Source of the DNA: Ammoniphilus sp. YIM 78166 | GTDB taxonomy: Bacteria > Bacillota > Bacilli > Aneurinibacillales > RAOX-1 | Direction: 5' to 3' | Length of the DNA stretch: 64,000 bases | Assembly (NCBI RefSeq): GCF_004522215.1 | Contig: NZ_SDLR01000011.1 | Span: forward strand, 35,178-99,177 | In this document: in pieces, positions 40,003 to 47,981 of the stretch | Numbering within the stretch: position 1 is the stretch's first letter | Layout: each line of letters begins with the position of its first letter | The notes under the pieces: model-generated | What the model was told of the DNA's origin: nothing | Seen by the model: only the letters and a program-made list of their open reading frames with translations | Database searches by the model: none | Made by a program: the position numbers and the translations under genes

Positions 40003-41178
40003 TCATTTAAATTCCACTTTTTTTGCGGAGTCCACTACTTGAGGGACATCTCCCTGTTTTGATCCCCTAATCACCATGGTGCCGCCTAAGAGAAAGGCGC
40101 CGCTGATGAAAAAGACGGAAAGAATTCCTACCCATGAACCGACTAAGCCGAAAAACACAGGAGCAATCAGCTGCGAAAGTCGATTGGTAGTCAGTCGAAG
40201 TCCCAACACTTCTCCCGTCCTTGATTTCGGTGAGGCATTATACGTCGTAGTCATGGAGAGAGGCTGTCCGCATCCAAGACCAAAGCCCATCAAAGCAGCC
40301 CATAAACCCAGTAGAAAGACTTCACTTGTAAACGGAACAAGCATAAAGGAGAACCCGGCAACTAAAATGGAGGAAATTAGAACACGTTCGCGTCCGTATG
40401 AATCGACTAGCCTTGCTAAATAGGCACGTATGATCACCATTGCAAACCCTTGAATCGATAGAATCCAGCCAATCGTAGACGCCGTGATTCCGATATCTTT
40501 GGCATACAACGGAAAATAGGCGACGAAGATATCGCGGGAATATAAAACTAATGCACTGGAGATCAAGGCGGTTCGCAAAACAGAAATCTTAAGCAGACTG
40601 ATGGATGCCAGTAAGCTCACTTTTTTGTTCTCCGGCCGTCGTTTTGTATTCGGGATCAACCAGGCTACCGCTACCGTGATGATGCTAATCAGGAGAGACG
40701 CGAGAAAAGCCGTTGGATAAGAAAAATATTGGACGAGGTAACCGCCGGTAACGGGTCCGATCACCGCGGCTACAGACACCGCCGTAGAAAAAATCCCGTA
40801 ATAGTGATCCCGCTTATCCTCAGGTGCCCAATTGCCCAGAACGTTCTGTAAGGAAAGAACGACAAAGACATGGGAGATTCCAACGACAACCTGACTCATA
40901 TACAGCGACCACATGGTCGGGAATAAGAAGGGAAGTGCCATTCCTAAACTTACGCCGATCATGCCGATGAAGACGGGAAGACGGTCTCCCACTTTGTCTG
41001 CGATTTTTCCCGCATAGATGGCGATGAAGAGGGGAAAAAAAGCATAAGCTGCCGTTAACGCTCCGATGTCAAAAGTACTGGCACCCAACTCTGAAGCAAA
41101 CAAGGTGATGATCGGTCGGGTGATGTTAAGAATCATCTGAAATCCAAAAATTATGATAATGACCGTTTGTAGTATCAT
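40003..41178 (-). CDS. MFS transporter
   Basis: A 391-aa major facilitator protein with 12 predicted membrane helices and the inter-helix 2/3 motif GKIADKVGDRLPVFIG. The second repeat has ARLVDSYGRERVLI. It resembles drug/efflux-type exporters more than sugar permeases; substrate unknown. The ribosome site is weak (AAAGAG, 6 bases upstream). Possibly co-transcribed with usp. Confidence 0.88.
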   Translation of the reverse strand: MILQTVIIIIFGFQMILNITRPIITLFASELGASTFDIGALTAAYAFFPLFIAIYAGKIADKVGDRLPVFIGMIGVSLGMALPFLFPTMWSLYMSQVVVGISHVFVVLSLQNVLGNWAPEDKRDHYYGIFSTAVSVAAVIGPVTGGYLVQYFSYPTAFLASLLISIITVAVAWLIPNTKRRPENKKVSLLASISLLKISVLRTALISSALVLYSRDIFVAYFPLYAKDIGITASTIGWILSIQGFAMVIIRAYLARLVDSYGRERVLISSILVAGFSFMLVPFTSEVFLLGLWAALMGFGLGCGQPLSMTTTYNASPKSRTGEVLGLRLTTNRLSQLIAPVFFGLVGSWVGILSVFFISGAFLLGGTMVIRGSKQGDVPQVVDSAKKVEFK

Positions 41179-41305
41179 TTTTACTCTTTAGGAGTGAACC
41201 TCCTTCCCTAGAAATCGGTTAATCTATTCGTATTATACTGCGTGCGCTGAAAGCGAGAAAAATAGCTAAATCCTATGGAGAGCCATGAAAAAAAGTTATA
41301 GGGCT

Positions 41306-42178
41306 TTAAAGGTCATGTTTGAAGTCCAGTCCTTCAACAAACTCGACGAATGCTTTGACAATTTTTAGTTCCAGTGATTTTTCATGATAGAACATCCAGG
41401 TTTTACGAACGATGAGCTGACCTTCCGCATCGGTTAGGTTGATTCGGTGCAGCTCCGGATGCTTATCGGCGAAGACACTTGGCAAAATTCCGTAGCCGAG
41501 TCCATGGATGACCATCTCGGTACAGGTATCACCCTTGTCCACTTCCATGACGACGTTCGGAGCAATGGAATAATTTCGGCTCCACCAATTATCCATAATA
41601 TCTTTTAATAGGGCGTCGCATTCATACTCGATTCGAGGCAATTGCGGCAGCTCGTTTAACTGAACGGGATCTTTCGAAGTCACACAAATATTCTCTTCAA
41701 ATAAGAGAGTTTTTGCTTCAGGCCAGTCATACTCCCCGCGTACCATCCCGATATGGACTTCTTGATTGTAGATCTGGTTAAAGATCGTGCGGCTAAACCC
41801 TGTAACCACTTTGAATTCGACTTTAGGATATTGTTGGCGAAAGAGGCTTAGAAGCCGGGGAAGCTTATACCTGGAAATATAGTTGGAAACGCCTAAACGT
41901 AAGGTTCCCACGACCTCTTCTTCCATATTCAGCGTTTGCTCTTTAATCTCACGAAGGTTGTTTAGCATTTCATCCGCTTTTTTAGCTAAAAACTCCCCTT
42001 GGGGGGTAAATTGTACTCCTTTGCTTACTCTTTCTATAATGGTGACGTTGAACTCTCTTTCCATCTGCTGGATCCGTTTGGTTAAGGAAGGTTGTGTAAT
42101 ATATAAGCTTTGGGCTGTTTTGGTTATGTTCATTTTTTCATATAAGACCTTCAAGATAAGCCAATCTCGATCGTCCAT
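41306..42178 (-). CDS. LysR-family regulator divergent from the isopropylmalate-dehydrogenase-like operon
   Basis: A 290-aa LysR protein, starting MDDRDWLILKVLYEKMNITK; ATG 42178 has GGAGGCGGG upstream (an in-frame ATG at 42211 is upstream of that site). Winged helix at about 17-40, effector domain after residue 90. It is very close to the gene at 62279 and related to 55841 and 23344. It diverges from the acid-sugar operon, with a GGTACC-containing palindrome between, so that operon is its likely target. Confidence 0.92.
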   Translation of the reverse strand: MDDRDWLILKVLYEKMNITKTAQSLYITQPSLTKRIQQMEREFNVTIIERVSKGVQFTPQGEFLAKKADEMLNNLREIKEQTLNMEEEVVGTLRLGVSNYISRYKLPRLLSLFRQQYPKVEFKVVTGFSRTIFNQIYNQEVHIGMVRGEYDWPEAKTLLFEENICVTSKDPVQLNELPQLPRIEYECDALLKDIMDNWWSRNYSIAPNVVMEVDKGDTCTEMVIHGLGYGILPSVFADKHPELHRINLTDAEGQLIVRKTWMFYHEKSLELKIVKAFVEFVEGLDFKHDL

Positions 42179-42222
42179 TTTCCCGCCTCCTTTTGATTGG
42201 TAGGATACCACAGAAGAGAATT

Positions 42223-42249
42223 ATAGTAAAAAGTTATCGGTACCGATTC
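42223..42249. promoter_or_regulatory. LysR operator candidate with ATCGGTACCGAT palindrome
   Basis: ATAGTAAAAAGTTAT followed by ATCGGTACCGAT (42236-42247, perfect 12-bp palindrome) lies in the LysR/dehydrogenase divergent region. 63197-63223, in front of the closest LysR paralogue, shares ATAGTAAAAA-n-TTAT and GGTACC shifted by one base. Shared operator design is inferred. Confidence 0.55.
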
Positions 42250-42330
42250 TTTTTCGATATTTTTCATTCCATGCAGAGCATTGTATAGTTTATTTATCAA
42301 GTCGAACAAACAACGGAGAGGATGAGAAGA

Positions 42331-43416
42331 ATGGCAAAATATAAAATTGGAGTATTGTATGGAGATGGGATTGGTCCTGAAATTACGAAGGCAACGGTAG
42401 AGGTGCTAACAGCTGCTGCAGAACGTTACAAGAACACCGAGCTGGAGTTTGTGGATCTGCCGATGGGGTGGGTTGGGATCGAAGAACATGGAGATCCAAT
42501 GCCTCAATACACAAAGGATGCCCTAAAAGAGACGCATGGATGGATCATGGGGCCTCACGATTCTGCAGCATATCCTGCAGAGCATAAGGCGAACCGGAAT
42601 CCAAGCGGGGAGCTGCGCCACTCTTTCGATTTATATTCAAACGTTCGTCCAGCTAAAACGATGCCTGGGATCGAGAGTGTGGCGGGGGAAGCAGATTTAG
42701 TCATCTTCCGTGAAAATACAGAGGGCTACTACTGTGACCGAAATATGTTCGTGGGTGTGGGAGAATGGCATGTTACACCAGATGTAGTCATTTCTTCTGG
42801 AGTGTTCACAAGACAAGCGATTGAAAGAATCGCCCATGAAGCTTTCCGCATGGCGATGAAAAGACGCAAGAAAGTGACGATTGTCCATAAGGCGAACGTG
42901 ATTAAGCTAGGAATGGGATTATTTCTAAACGTTTGTCGTGAAGTGGCTCAGCAATATCCCGAAGTAACCGTGGATGATTACCATATTGATGCGATGGCTG
43001 CCCATCTTGTCAGACGTATTAAAGACTTCGATGTTATCGTAACTGAAAATATGTATGGGGATATCCTTTCCGATCTAACAGGTGAACTCGTGGGAAGCCT
43101 AGGGTTAGCTCCTTCTATTAATACGAATGATAACTTGGCAATGGCTCAAGCCGCTCATGGTTCAGCCCCGGATATTGCTGGAAAGAACATTGCGAATCCG
43201 ATGGGGATTATGTTCTCTACGGTGATGTTCTTAGATTGGCTATCTGCCCGACATGATGATCCGGAAGTGTTCCAATTGGCTCGCCATATGGAAAGCTCCA
43301 TTATGGCAACGGTAGCAGAAGGGATTTGTACCCGCGATTTGGGCGGAAGCGCTTCGACTAACGAGTTTGCGGCGGCGATCGTAGAAAGAACCAAGCGTAC
43401 TTATCAGGAAGTGTAA
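42331..43416 (+). CDS. Isocitrate/isopropylmalate dehydrogenase family enzyme (unknown hydroxyacid)
   Basis: A 361-aa NAD-dependent decarboxylating dehydrogenase fold: YGDGIGPEITKATVEVL at about 9-25, RENTEGYYCDRNMF substrate loop, KANVIKLGMGLFLNVC, VTENMYGDILSDLTGELVGS metal site and HGSAPDIAGKNIANP. It differs from the enzyme at 31754 in the substrate loop (HANP.. SGELRHSFDLYSNVRP). Start ATG 42331 (GGAGAGG 11 bases upstream). It leads an operon with a class II aldolase-like gene, a DUF1537 kinase and an isomerase remnant, so it probably oxidises a four-carbon acid-sugar or related hydroxyacid, a role filled by other families in described pathways. Inference. Confidence 0.88.
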   Translation: MAKYKIGVLYGDGIGPEITKATVEVLTAAAERYKNTELEFVDLPMGWVGIEEHGDPMPQYTKDALKETHGWIMGPHDSAAYPAEHKANRNPSGELRHSFDLYSNVRPAKTMPGIESVAGEADLVIFRENTEGYYCDRNMFVGVGEWHVTPDVVISSGVFTRQAIERIAHEAFRMAMKRRKKVTIVHKANVIKLGMGLFLNVCREVAQQYPEVTVDDYHIDAMAAHLVRRIKDFDVIVTENMYGDILSDLTGELVGSLGLAPSINTNDNLAMAQAAHGSAPDIAGKNIANPMGIMFSTVMFLDWLSARHDDPEVFQLARHMESSIMATVAEGICTRDLGGSASTNEFAAAIVERTKRTYQEV

Positions 43417-43426
43417 GGATATGAAT

Positions 43427-43461
43427 GGAGGGTCTAGGGGGCATAATTGCTAGACCCCTCC
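43427..43461 (+). other. Intra-operon hairpin
   Basis: GGAGGGTCTAG (43427-43437) pairs with CTAGACCCCTCC (43450-43461), no T-run after. Probably an mRNA processing or partial attenuation element between the dehydrogenase and aldolase genes. Confidence 0.5.
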
Positions 43462-43483
43462 AAACTATAAAGGAGTTTAATTC

Positions 43484-44131
43484 ATGGATACTAATCACCA
43501 GCTCATCAAAGCCGGACAATATATGCTGGCAAATCAGTTAGCTTGGGGAACTTCTGGAAATATAAGTGCCCGGGTCGATCAAGAGAGGATGTACATCACA
43601 GCTTCAGGGACGTTTTTGGGAGAGTTAGGGCTTGACGATTTTGCTGAATGTCTGATCGAATCAGGAGCGACGGCGGGATCGAAAAAGCCTTCGAAAGAAA
43701 CTCCCTTCCATCTCGGAATCTATCGAAACCGTCCAGATGTCGGCGTGATCTTGCATTCCTCCCCTTTTTATACGACCTTGATGGCGTGTTCCAATGAACC
43801 CATTTTGTCCGAGTTATTTATTGAAACGATGTATTATTTAGAGCACGTCGCGTATGTGGATTATTATCATCCAGGATCACAAGAGCTAGCTGATGCGATA
43901 GCGGAGCAAGCCAAAAGAGCCAATGTAGTCATCATGAGAAACCACGGAGTCGTCGTTTTTGACGATAACGTCAAAGAGGCCTTGATGAGACTCGAGACCT
44001 TAGAAATGGGTTGTCGCACGATCATCCAAGCCAAGGCTTCGGGCATTCCATTGAAGGCCATCCCTAAACAAGTGGTTCGAAGCTTCTTAGAAGACTCCCT
44101 GTACAAGCCACGCAAGGGGTATTCCAAATAG
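43484..44131 (+). CDS. Class II aldolase/adducin family protein, missing one usual metal His
   Basis: A 215-aa class II aldolase-fold protein, in the position of OtnC-type 3-oxo-tetronate 4-phosphate decarboxylase. N-terminal LAWGTSGNISARV, the acid ETPFHLGIYRNRPDV and the third ligand region MRNHGVVV are present. The classic HxH zinc pair is HSS here (VILHSSPFYTT), so the second His is replaced by Ser. Either the metal is bound differently in this subfamily or activity is altered. Good AAAGGAG site. It precedes the DUF1537 kinase by 92 bases. Confidence 0.85.
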   Translation: MDTNHQLIKAGQYMLANQLAWGTSGNISARVDQERMYITASGTFLGELGLDDFAECLIESGATAGSKKPSKETPFHLGIYRNRPDVGVILHSSPFYTTLMACSNEPILSELFIETMYYLEHVAYVDYYHPGSQELADAIAEQAKRANVVIMRNHGVVVFDDNVKEALMRLETLEMGCRTIIQAKASGIPLKAIPKQVVRSFLEDSLYKPRKGYSK

Positions 44132-44223
44132 GCATGGGTAGGGATGAATAATCGCTATTTTTCTTTATGATAGGTTTTCATTAGTATAATAAATAAGTTG
44201 GCAGGGAGAGAGGGAGGAATACC

Positions 44224-45519
44224 ATGATTGGGATCGTTGCCGATGATACCACAGGGGCTAATGACATAGGATTGATGTTCAGTAAACATCGCTATTCGGT
44301 CAAAATCGTAACATTTAGTGAAGAGATGAATCTGCAAGCGGATTCAGATGTGCTGATTATTGATACCGACAGCCGGTTGGATAGCCCGGAACTAAGTTAC
44401 GACAAGGTTTTTAAAGCGACGCAAGCCTTGCAACAATTAGGGTGTACCTTATATTTCAATAAAACCTGCTCGGTGTTTCGCGGGAATATTGGAAAAGAGT
44501 TTGACGCGATGATGGATGCATTAAATGAACATTTCGCCGTCATTAGCCTGGCGTTTCCCAAGAATGGCAGACAAACGAAGTATGGTGTTCATACCATGCA
44601 TGGAAAATTATTGGAAGATTCCGAGTTCTCCAAAGATCCTGTGCATCCGATGAAGAAATCTTACCTGGTTAGTATCTTGCAGGAGCAAACGGATCGCCAC
44701 GTTTCCCTTGTCAGCATCGACACGGTGAGGCGAGGAGCGGAGTTTCTCCGCAAGGCGTTGGACGAGATGCGCAAGACCTCTACGTATTGCATTGTCGACG
44801 CAGAAACACAAGATGATCTTACCGTTATCGCGGAAGCCACACGTGATTTTCCGGTGCTATGCGGCAGTTCGGCCATTGGCGAGGAGTTGCCTAAGTTTTG
44901 GCCCTCTAGAAATGGGCGTGATCCATTGGCCGACGTCGATATGGAAGATCAAAATGGCGTCCTGGTGGTATCGGGCAGTTTAACCCCGCAAACGAAGGCG
45001 CAAACGGAATATTTGATTTCGCAAGCGGTTCCTGTCCTTGTATTGGATTCTCGTAAAGTATTTACATCGGATGAAAAAGAGTTGGAGATTAAGAGGATGA
45101 GCAGAGAAGCGGCGGACCTCTTGAAACAAGGGCAAGAAGTCCTTGTGATGGCAGATAACAGGGAGGAGATCGTCTCGGAAACGAAGGACATGGGGCGGCG
45201 CCTCGGTCTAGACCCTCTTACTGTGAGTAAGCGTATTTCTGCAGCCCTAGCCGAGGTGACTTTGCACGTGGTGGAAGAGACTCAGCTCAAAAGACTGGTG
45301 GTAGCCGGTGGGGATACGTCGGGAACGGTCTGCAGAAAGTTGGGTATCCAAGGGAATGTTGTGCTCGAAGAAATTGAAACTGGATTACCATCTGGATTAG
45401 CACTCGGGCGAAAAATGCTCATTGTACTCAAGTCTGGCAGCTTTGGTAAGAAGGAATTCTTGCTGAAAGCCATTGATCATTTAAAAGTAATCTCCGAGAA
45501 GGGAAAAGCGCTTCTATGA
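44224..45519 (+). CDS. Four-carbon acid-sugar kinase (DUF1537 family)
   Basis: A 431-aa kinase family member that phosphorylates four-carbon acid sugars (threonate, erythronate or oxo-tetronate type). N-terminal substrate domain IVADDTTGANDIGLMFSK (about 4-21) and C-terminal ATP-binding block VVAGGDTSGTVCRKLGI (about 355-371) with GLALGRKMLIVLKSGSFGKK. Strong AGGGAGGAATACC site. Its stop overlaps the next start (ATGA). Together with the class II aldolase-like protein and a dehydrogenase this is the layout of acid-sugar pathways that end in dihydroxyacetone phosphate. Confidence 0.93.
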   Translation: MIGIVADDTTGANDIGLMFSKHRYSVKIVTFSEEMNLQADSDVLIIDTDSRLDSPELSYDKVFKATQALQQLGCTLYFNKTCSVFRGNIGKEFDAMMDALNEHFAVISLAFPKNGRQTKYGVHTMHGKLLEDSEFSKDPVHPMKKSYLVSILQEQTDRHVSLVSIDTVRRGAEFLRKALDEMRKTSTYCIVDAETQDDLTVIAEATRDFPVLCGSSAIGEELPKFWPSRNGRDPLADVDMEDQNGVLVVSGSLTPQTKAQTEYLISQAVPVLVLDSRKVFTSDEKELEIKRMSREAADLLKQGQEVLVMADNREEIVSETKDMGRRLGLDPLTVSKRISAALAEVTLHVVEETQLKRLVVAGGDTSGTVCRKLGIQGNVVLEEIETGLPSGLALGRKMLIVLKSGSFGKKEFLLKAIDHLKVISEKGKALL

Positions 45520-46323
45520 AGTTGGCTTATCCATATGGAACACCGGAGTTAAAATCCCAAGTGCTTGGAGCCACGGGGGACGCGCAGCTGATTTTTCCGA
45601 GACTAAGAGAGATGGGGTATACCGCCATCGAGCCCTTCATACGGGATCTGAGAGCGTTTGATACCGGTGCATTCATTAAATCTACTCATCTATTCGATTT
45701 GCGACTGGCTGCGATTGGAACAGGACCGATGGTAAGTGATGACCAATTAACCTTTACGTCAAAGGATCCAGGTCGAAGAGCGGAAGCGATTCAAAGGATG
45801 AAAGAGCTTGTGCAATTCGCCTCCCAGTTTGGATGTCCAGTTGGAGTTGGCAAGCTGAGGGGTGCGATCCATCCTGAACAACCGGAACAGTCGTGGAACT
45901 GGATGAAAGAAGCTTTCGAACAAGTTTGCCGGTTTGCTGAAGGCTATGGCGTTCAAATTGCGCTGGAGCCACAAAACAAACAAGTAATTAATAATTTAAC
46001 TACAACCCAAGAGGCCTTAGTTTTATCCAAGAGCTAAGCCTCCCCAACCTCATGCTCATGCTCGATGTATTTCATATGGATGCAGAGGAACATTCCGTAT
46101 CGCACGGCTTTACACTAGCGAAGGACAAATTGATTTATATCCATATTGCCGATAGTCACCGTCAGGCACCAGGAAAAGGGAAATATAACTCCAAGAAGTT
46201 CTGCAGACCTTAAAGGATGCCAATTACCAAGGCTATATTGCACCAGAGATCTCACAGGGCAAGGATAGCTTACAGAAAGCCCAAGCTTCTATCGATTACT
46301 TGAAAGCTATCGGATTCAACTAA
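45516..46323 (+). pseudogene. Frameshifted sugar phosphate isomerase/epimerase (TIM barrel)
   Basis: The start overlaps the kinase stop (ATGA). Frame 1 runs to a stop at 46037 (173 aa, through EPQNKQVINNLTTTQEAL). Around 46025-46030 the homologous reading continues in another frame (FIQELSLPNLMLMLDVFHMD, then KLIYIHIADSHRQAPGKG), stops near 46213, and after a second shift near 46195 continues (EVLQTLKDANYQGYIAPEIS, ending IDYLKAIGFN-stop at 46323). Joined, these give a full-length xylose-isomerase-like TIM barrel of about 265 aa. Two frameshifts suggest a true pseudogene; sequencing error at two sites is the alternative. Confidence 0.85.
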
Positions 46324-46379
46324 CATTACTATCTACTTTTATTTAGATAGATTACAAAAAAAGTATGGGAGGGTTATTG

Positions 46380-47438
46380 ATGAAAAAGTTAATGTCTATG
46401 GTTTTATCCGGAGTGATGGTATTGACTTTAGCGGCATGCGGCTCCAACTCTACTTCGCAGCCGGCAACACCGCCAGCAGGAGACAGCGCTGAAAAACCTG
46501 CGAGTACCGAGGCACCAAAATCCACGTACCCTGAAAAGCCACTTACGATCATGACTCCAGCAGGAGCGGGCGGCGGATTGGATACAATGACTCGCGTGCT
46601 TAGCAAAACGCTTGGGAATACTCAGCTCGTGACCCAAACGATTACGGTAGAGAACAAGCCTGGCGGCGGACAAGTCGTAGGAAGTGTGGAATTTGCCAAT
46701 AAGGATAAAGGGAATAATTTTAAGCTATTTACGACTTCAACCCCATTCATTTTGAATTACATTAAAAAAGAGGGAACGAGCCCGGTTTCCTTTAGAGATA
46801 TTACTCCTATTGCCCGATTAGTTACAGAATCGGATGTGTTAGCAGTAAACGTGGATTCGAAGTATCAGGATCTGCAGTCCCTTATGAATGACTTGAAAGC
46901 GGATGCAAGCTCGGTGGTTTTTGCTGGAGGATCCGGTCCTGGGTCGTTTGACCATTTGAATGTGATTTACCCGGCGATGAAAGCGGGTGTTGATGTGAAG
47001 AAAATCAAGTACGTGTCTTATGATGGTGGCGGTGAAGCCCTTACGGCACTTTTAGGTGGTAATGCTGAAGTCCTTAGCTCGGACATCTCCTCGGTTTATC
47101 AATTTGTAGAGGCTGGGAAGGTAAGAATTCTAGGAGTTTCTTCCGGCGAGCGCTTGGAAGGGAAGTTTAAGGATGTGCCGACCTATAGAGAGCAAGGCAT
47201 TGACGCGGAGTTAACCAACTGGAGAGGCTTTTTCGGACCTGCGAATATGTCCGATGACGCAAAAGGTTATTGGGAAACCAAGATTAAGGAGTTAGTGGCA
47301 ACGGATGAATGGAAGAAGGAGCTTGAGACTCAAGGATGGAATGACGGATATTTAAGCTCTGCAGATTTCATTAAGCAAATGGAAGAAGAAGAAGCGATGT
47401 ACTTGGAAATTTATAAGCAGCTTGATATGGCAAAGTAA
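46380..47438 (+). CDS. tctC: Second TctC-type substrate-binding lipoprotein
   Basis: A 352-aa solute-binding lipoprotein: signal peptide with lipobox LAAC (Cys20) and a Ser/Thr/Pro-rich linker to about residue 47, then YPEKPLTIMTPAGAGGGLDTM and the mature TctC fold. ATG 46380 has GGGAGGG upstream; the in-frame 46365 start is not preceded by a site. It is the first gene of tctCBA copy 2, 56 bases after the isomerase remnant, so it is probably co-transcribed with the acid-sugar genes. Confidence 0.92.
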   Translation: MKKLMSMVLSGVMVLTLAACGSNSTSQPATPPAGDSAEKPASTEAPKSTYPEKPLTIMTPAGAGGGLDTMTRVLSKTLGNTQLVTQTITVENKPGGGQVVGSVEFANKDKGNNFKLFTTSTPFILNYIKKEGTSPVSFRDITPIARLVTESDVLAVNVDSKYQDLQSLMNDLKADASSVVFAGGSGPGSFDHLNVIYPAMKAGVDVKKIKYVSYDGGGEALTALLGGNAEVLSSDISSVYQFVEAGKVRILGVSSGERLEGKFKDVPTYREQGIDAELTNWRGFFGPANMSDDAKGYWETKIKELVATDEWKKELETQGWNDGYLSSADFIKQMEEEEAMYLEIYKQLDMAK

Positions 47439-47512
47439 GGGCAATAAAAAAGTCATGTGGGGAAGAGGAACCTCTTTCCCTCATGATGACAAGACAGGAG
47501 AGGAATTACTTG

Positions 47513-47968
47513 AACAAAACGTTTGACCGGTATACGGGTGTTGTGCTGCTTGCCCTTGGGGCTTTGGTAATCGTGGAGAGCCAGAAAATTTCAACCAGCG
47601 CCTACGGCAGTAATGTAGGACCGAATATCTTTCCGTTATTTATCGGTATTGCGATGATCTTGTTAAGCGGGATTTTGATTCTTGAAACCTTCCGGTATCC
47701 CCATAAAGAAAAACAAAAAGGAAGTCTGGATTATCGAAGCTTTGGTATCATTTTTTCAGCAGCCGTCCTTTATGCCTTTTTTCTTGAAGACCTTGGATAT
47801 GTGATCTCCACCTTCCTATTCCTGCTGGTTGGGTTTCAAACAATGAAGAGAGAGCGAATGGTATCTTCCCTCATCATTGCTGGATGTTTTTCTTTTGGTG
47901 TTTATTATCTCTTTGTCGAAGTGCTGCAAGGTTCCTTGCCGGCATTTCCGTCATGGCTAAGTCTTTAG
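47513..47968 (+). CDS. tctB: Second TctB small membrane subunit
   Basis: A 151-aa TctB-like protein with four predicted membrane segments and the SNVGPNIFPLFIGIAMILLS signature. I prefer the TTG at 47513 because GGAGAGG lies 8 bases upstream; the ATG at 47483 has only a weak site. Followed after 13 bases by tctA. Confidence 0.85.
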   Translation, partial: NKTFDRYTGVVLLALGALVIVESQKISTSAYGSNVGPNIFPLFIGIAMILLSGILILETFRYPHKEKQKGSLDYRSFGIIFSAAVLYAFFLEDLGYVISTFLFLLVGFQTMKRERMVSSLIIAGCFSFGVYYLFVEVLQGSLPAFPSWLSL

Positions 47969-47981
47969 GTGGAGGTTAGAA

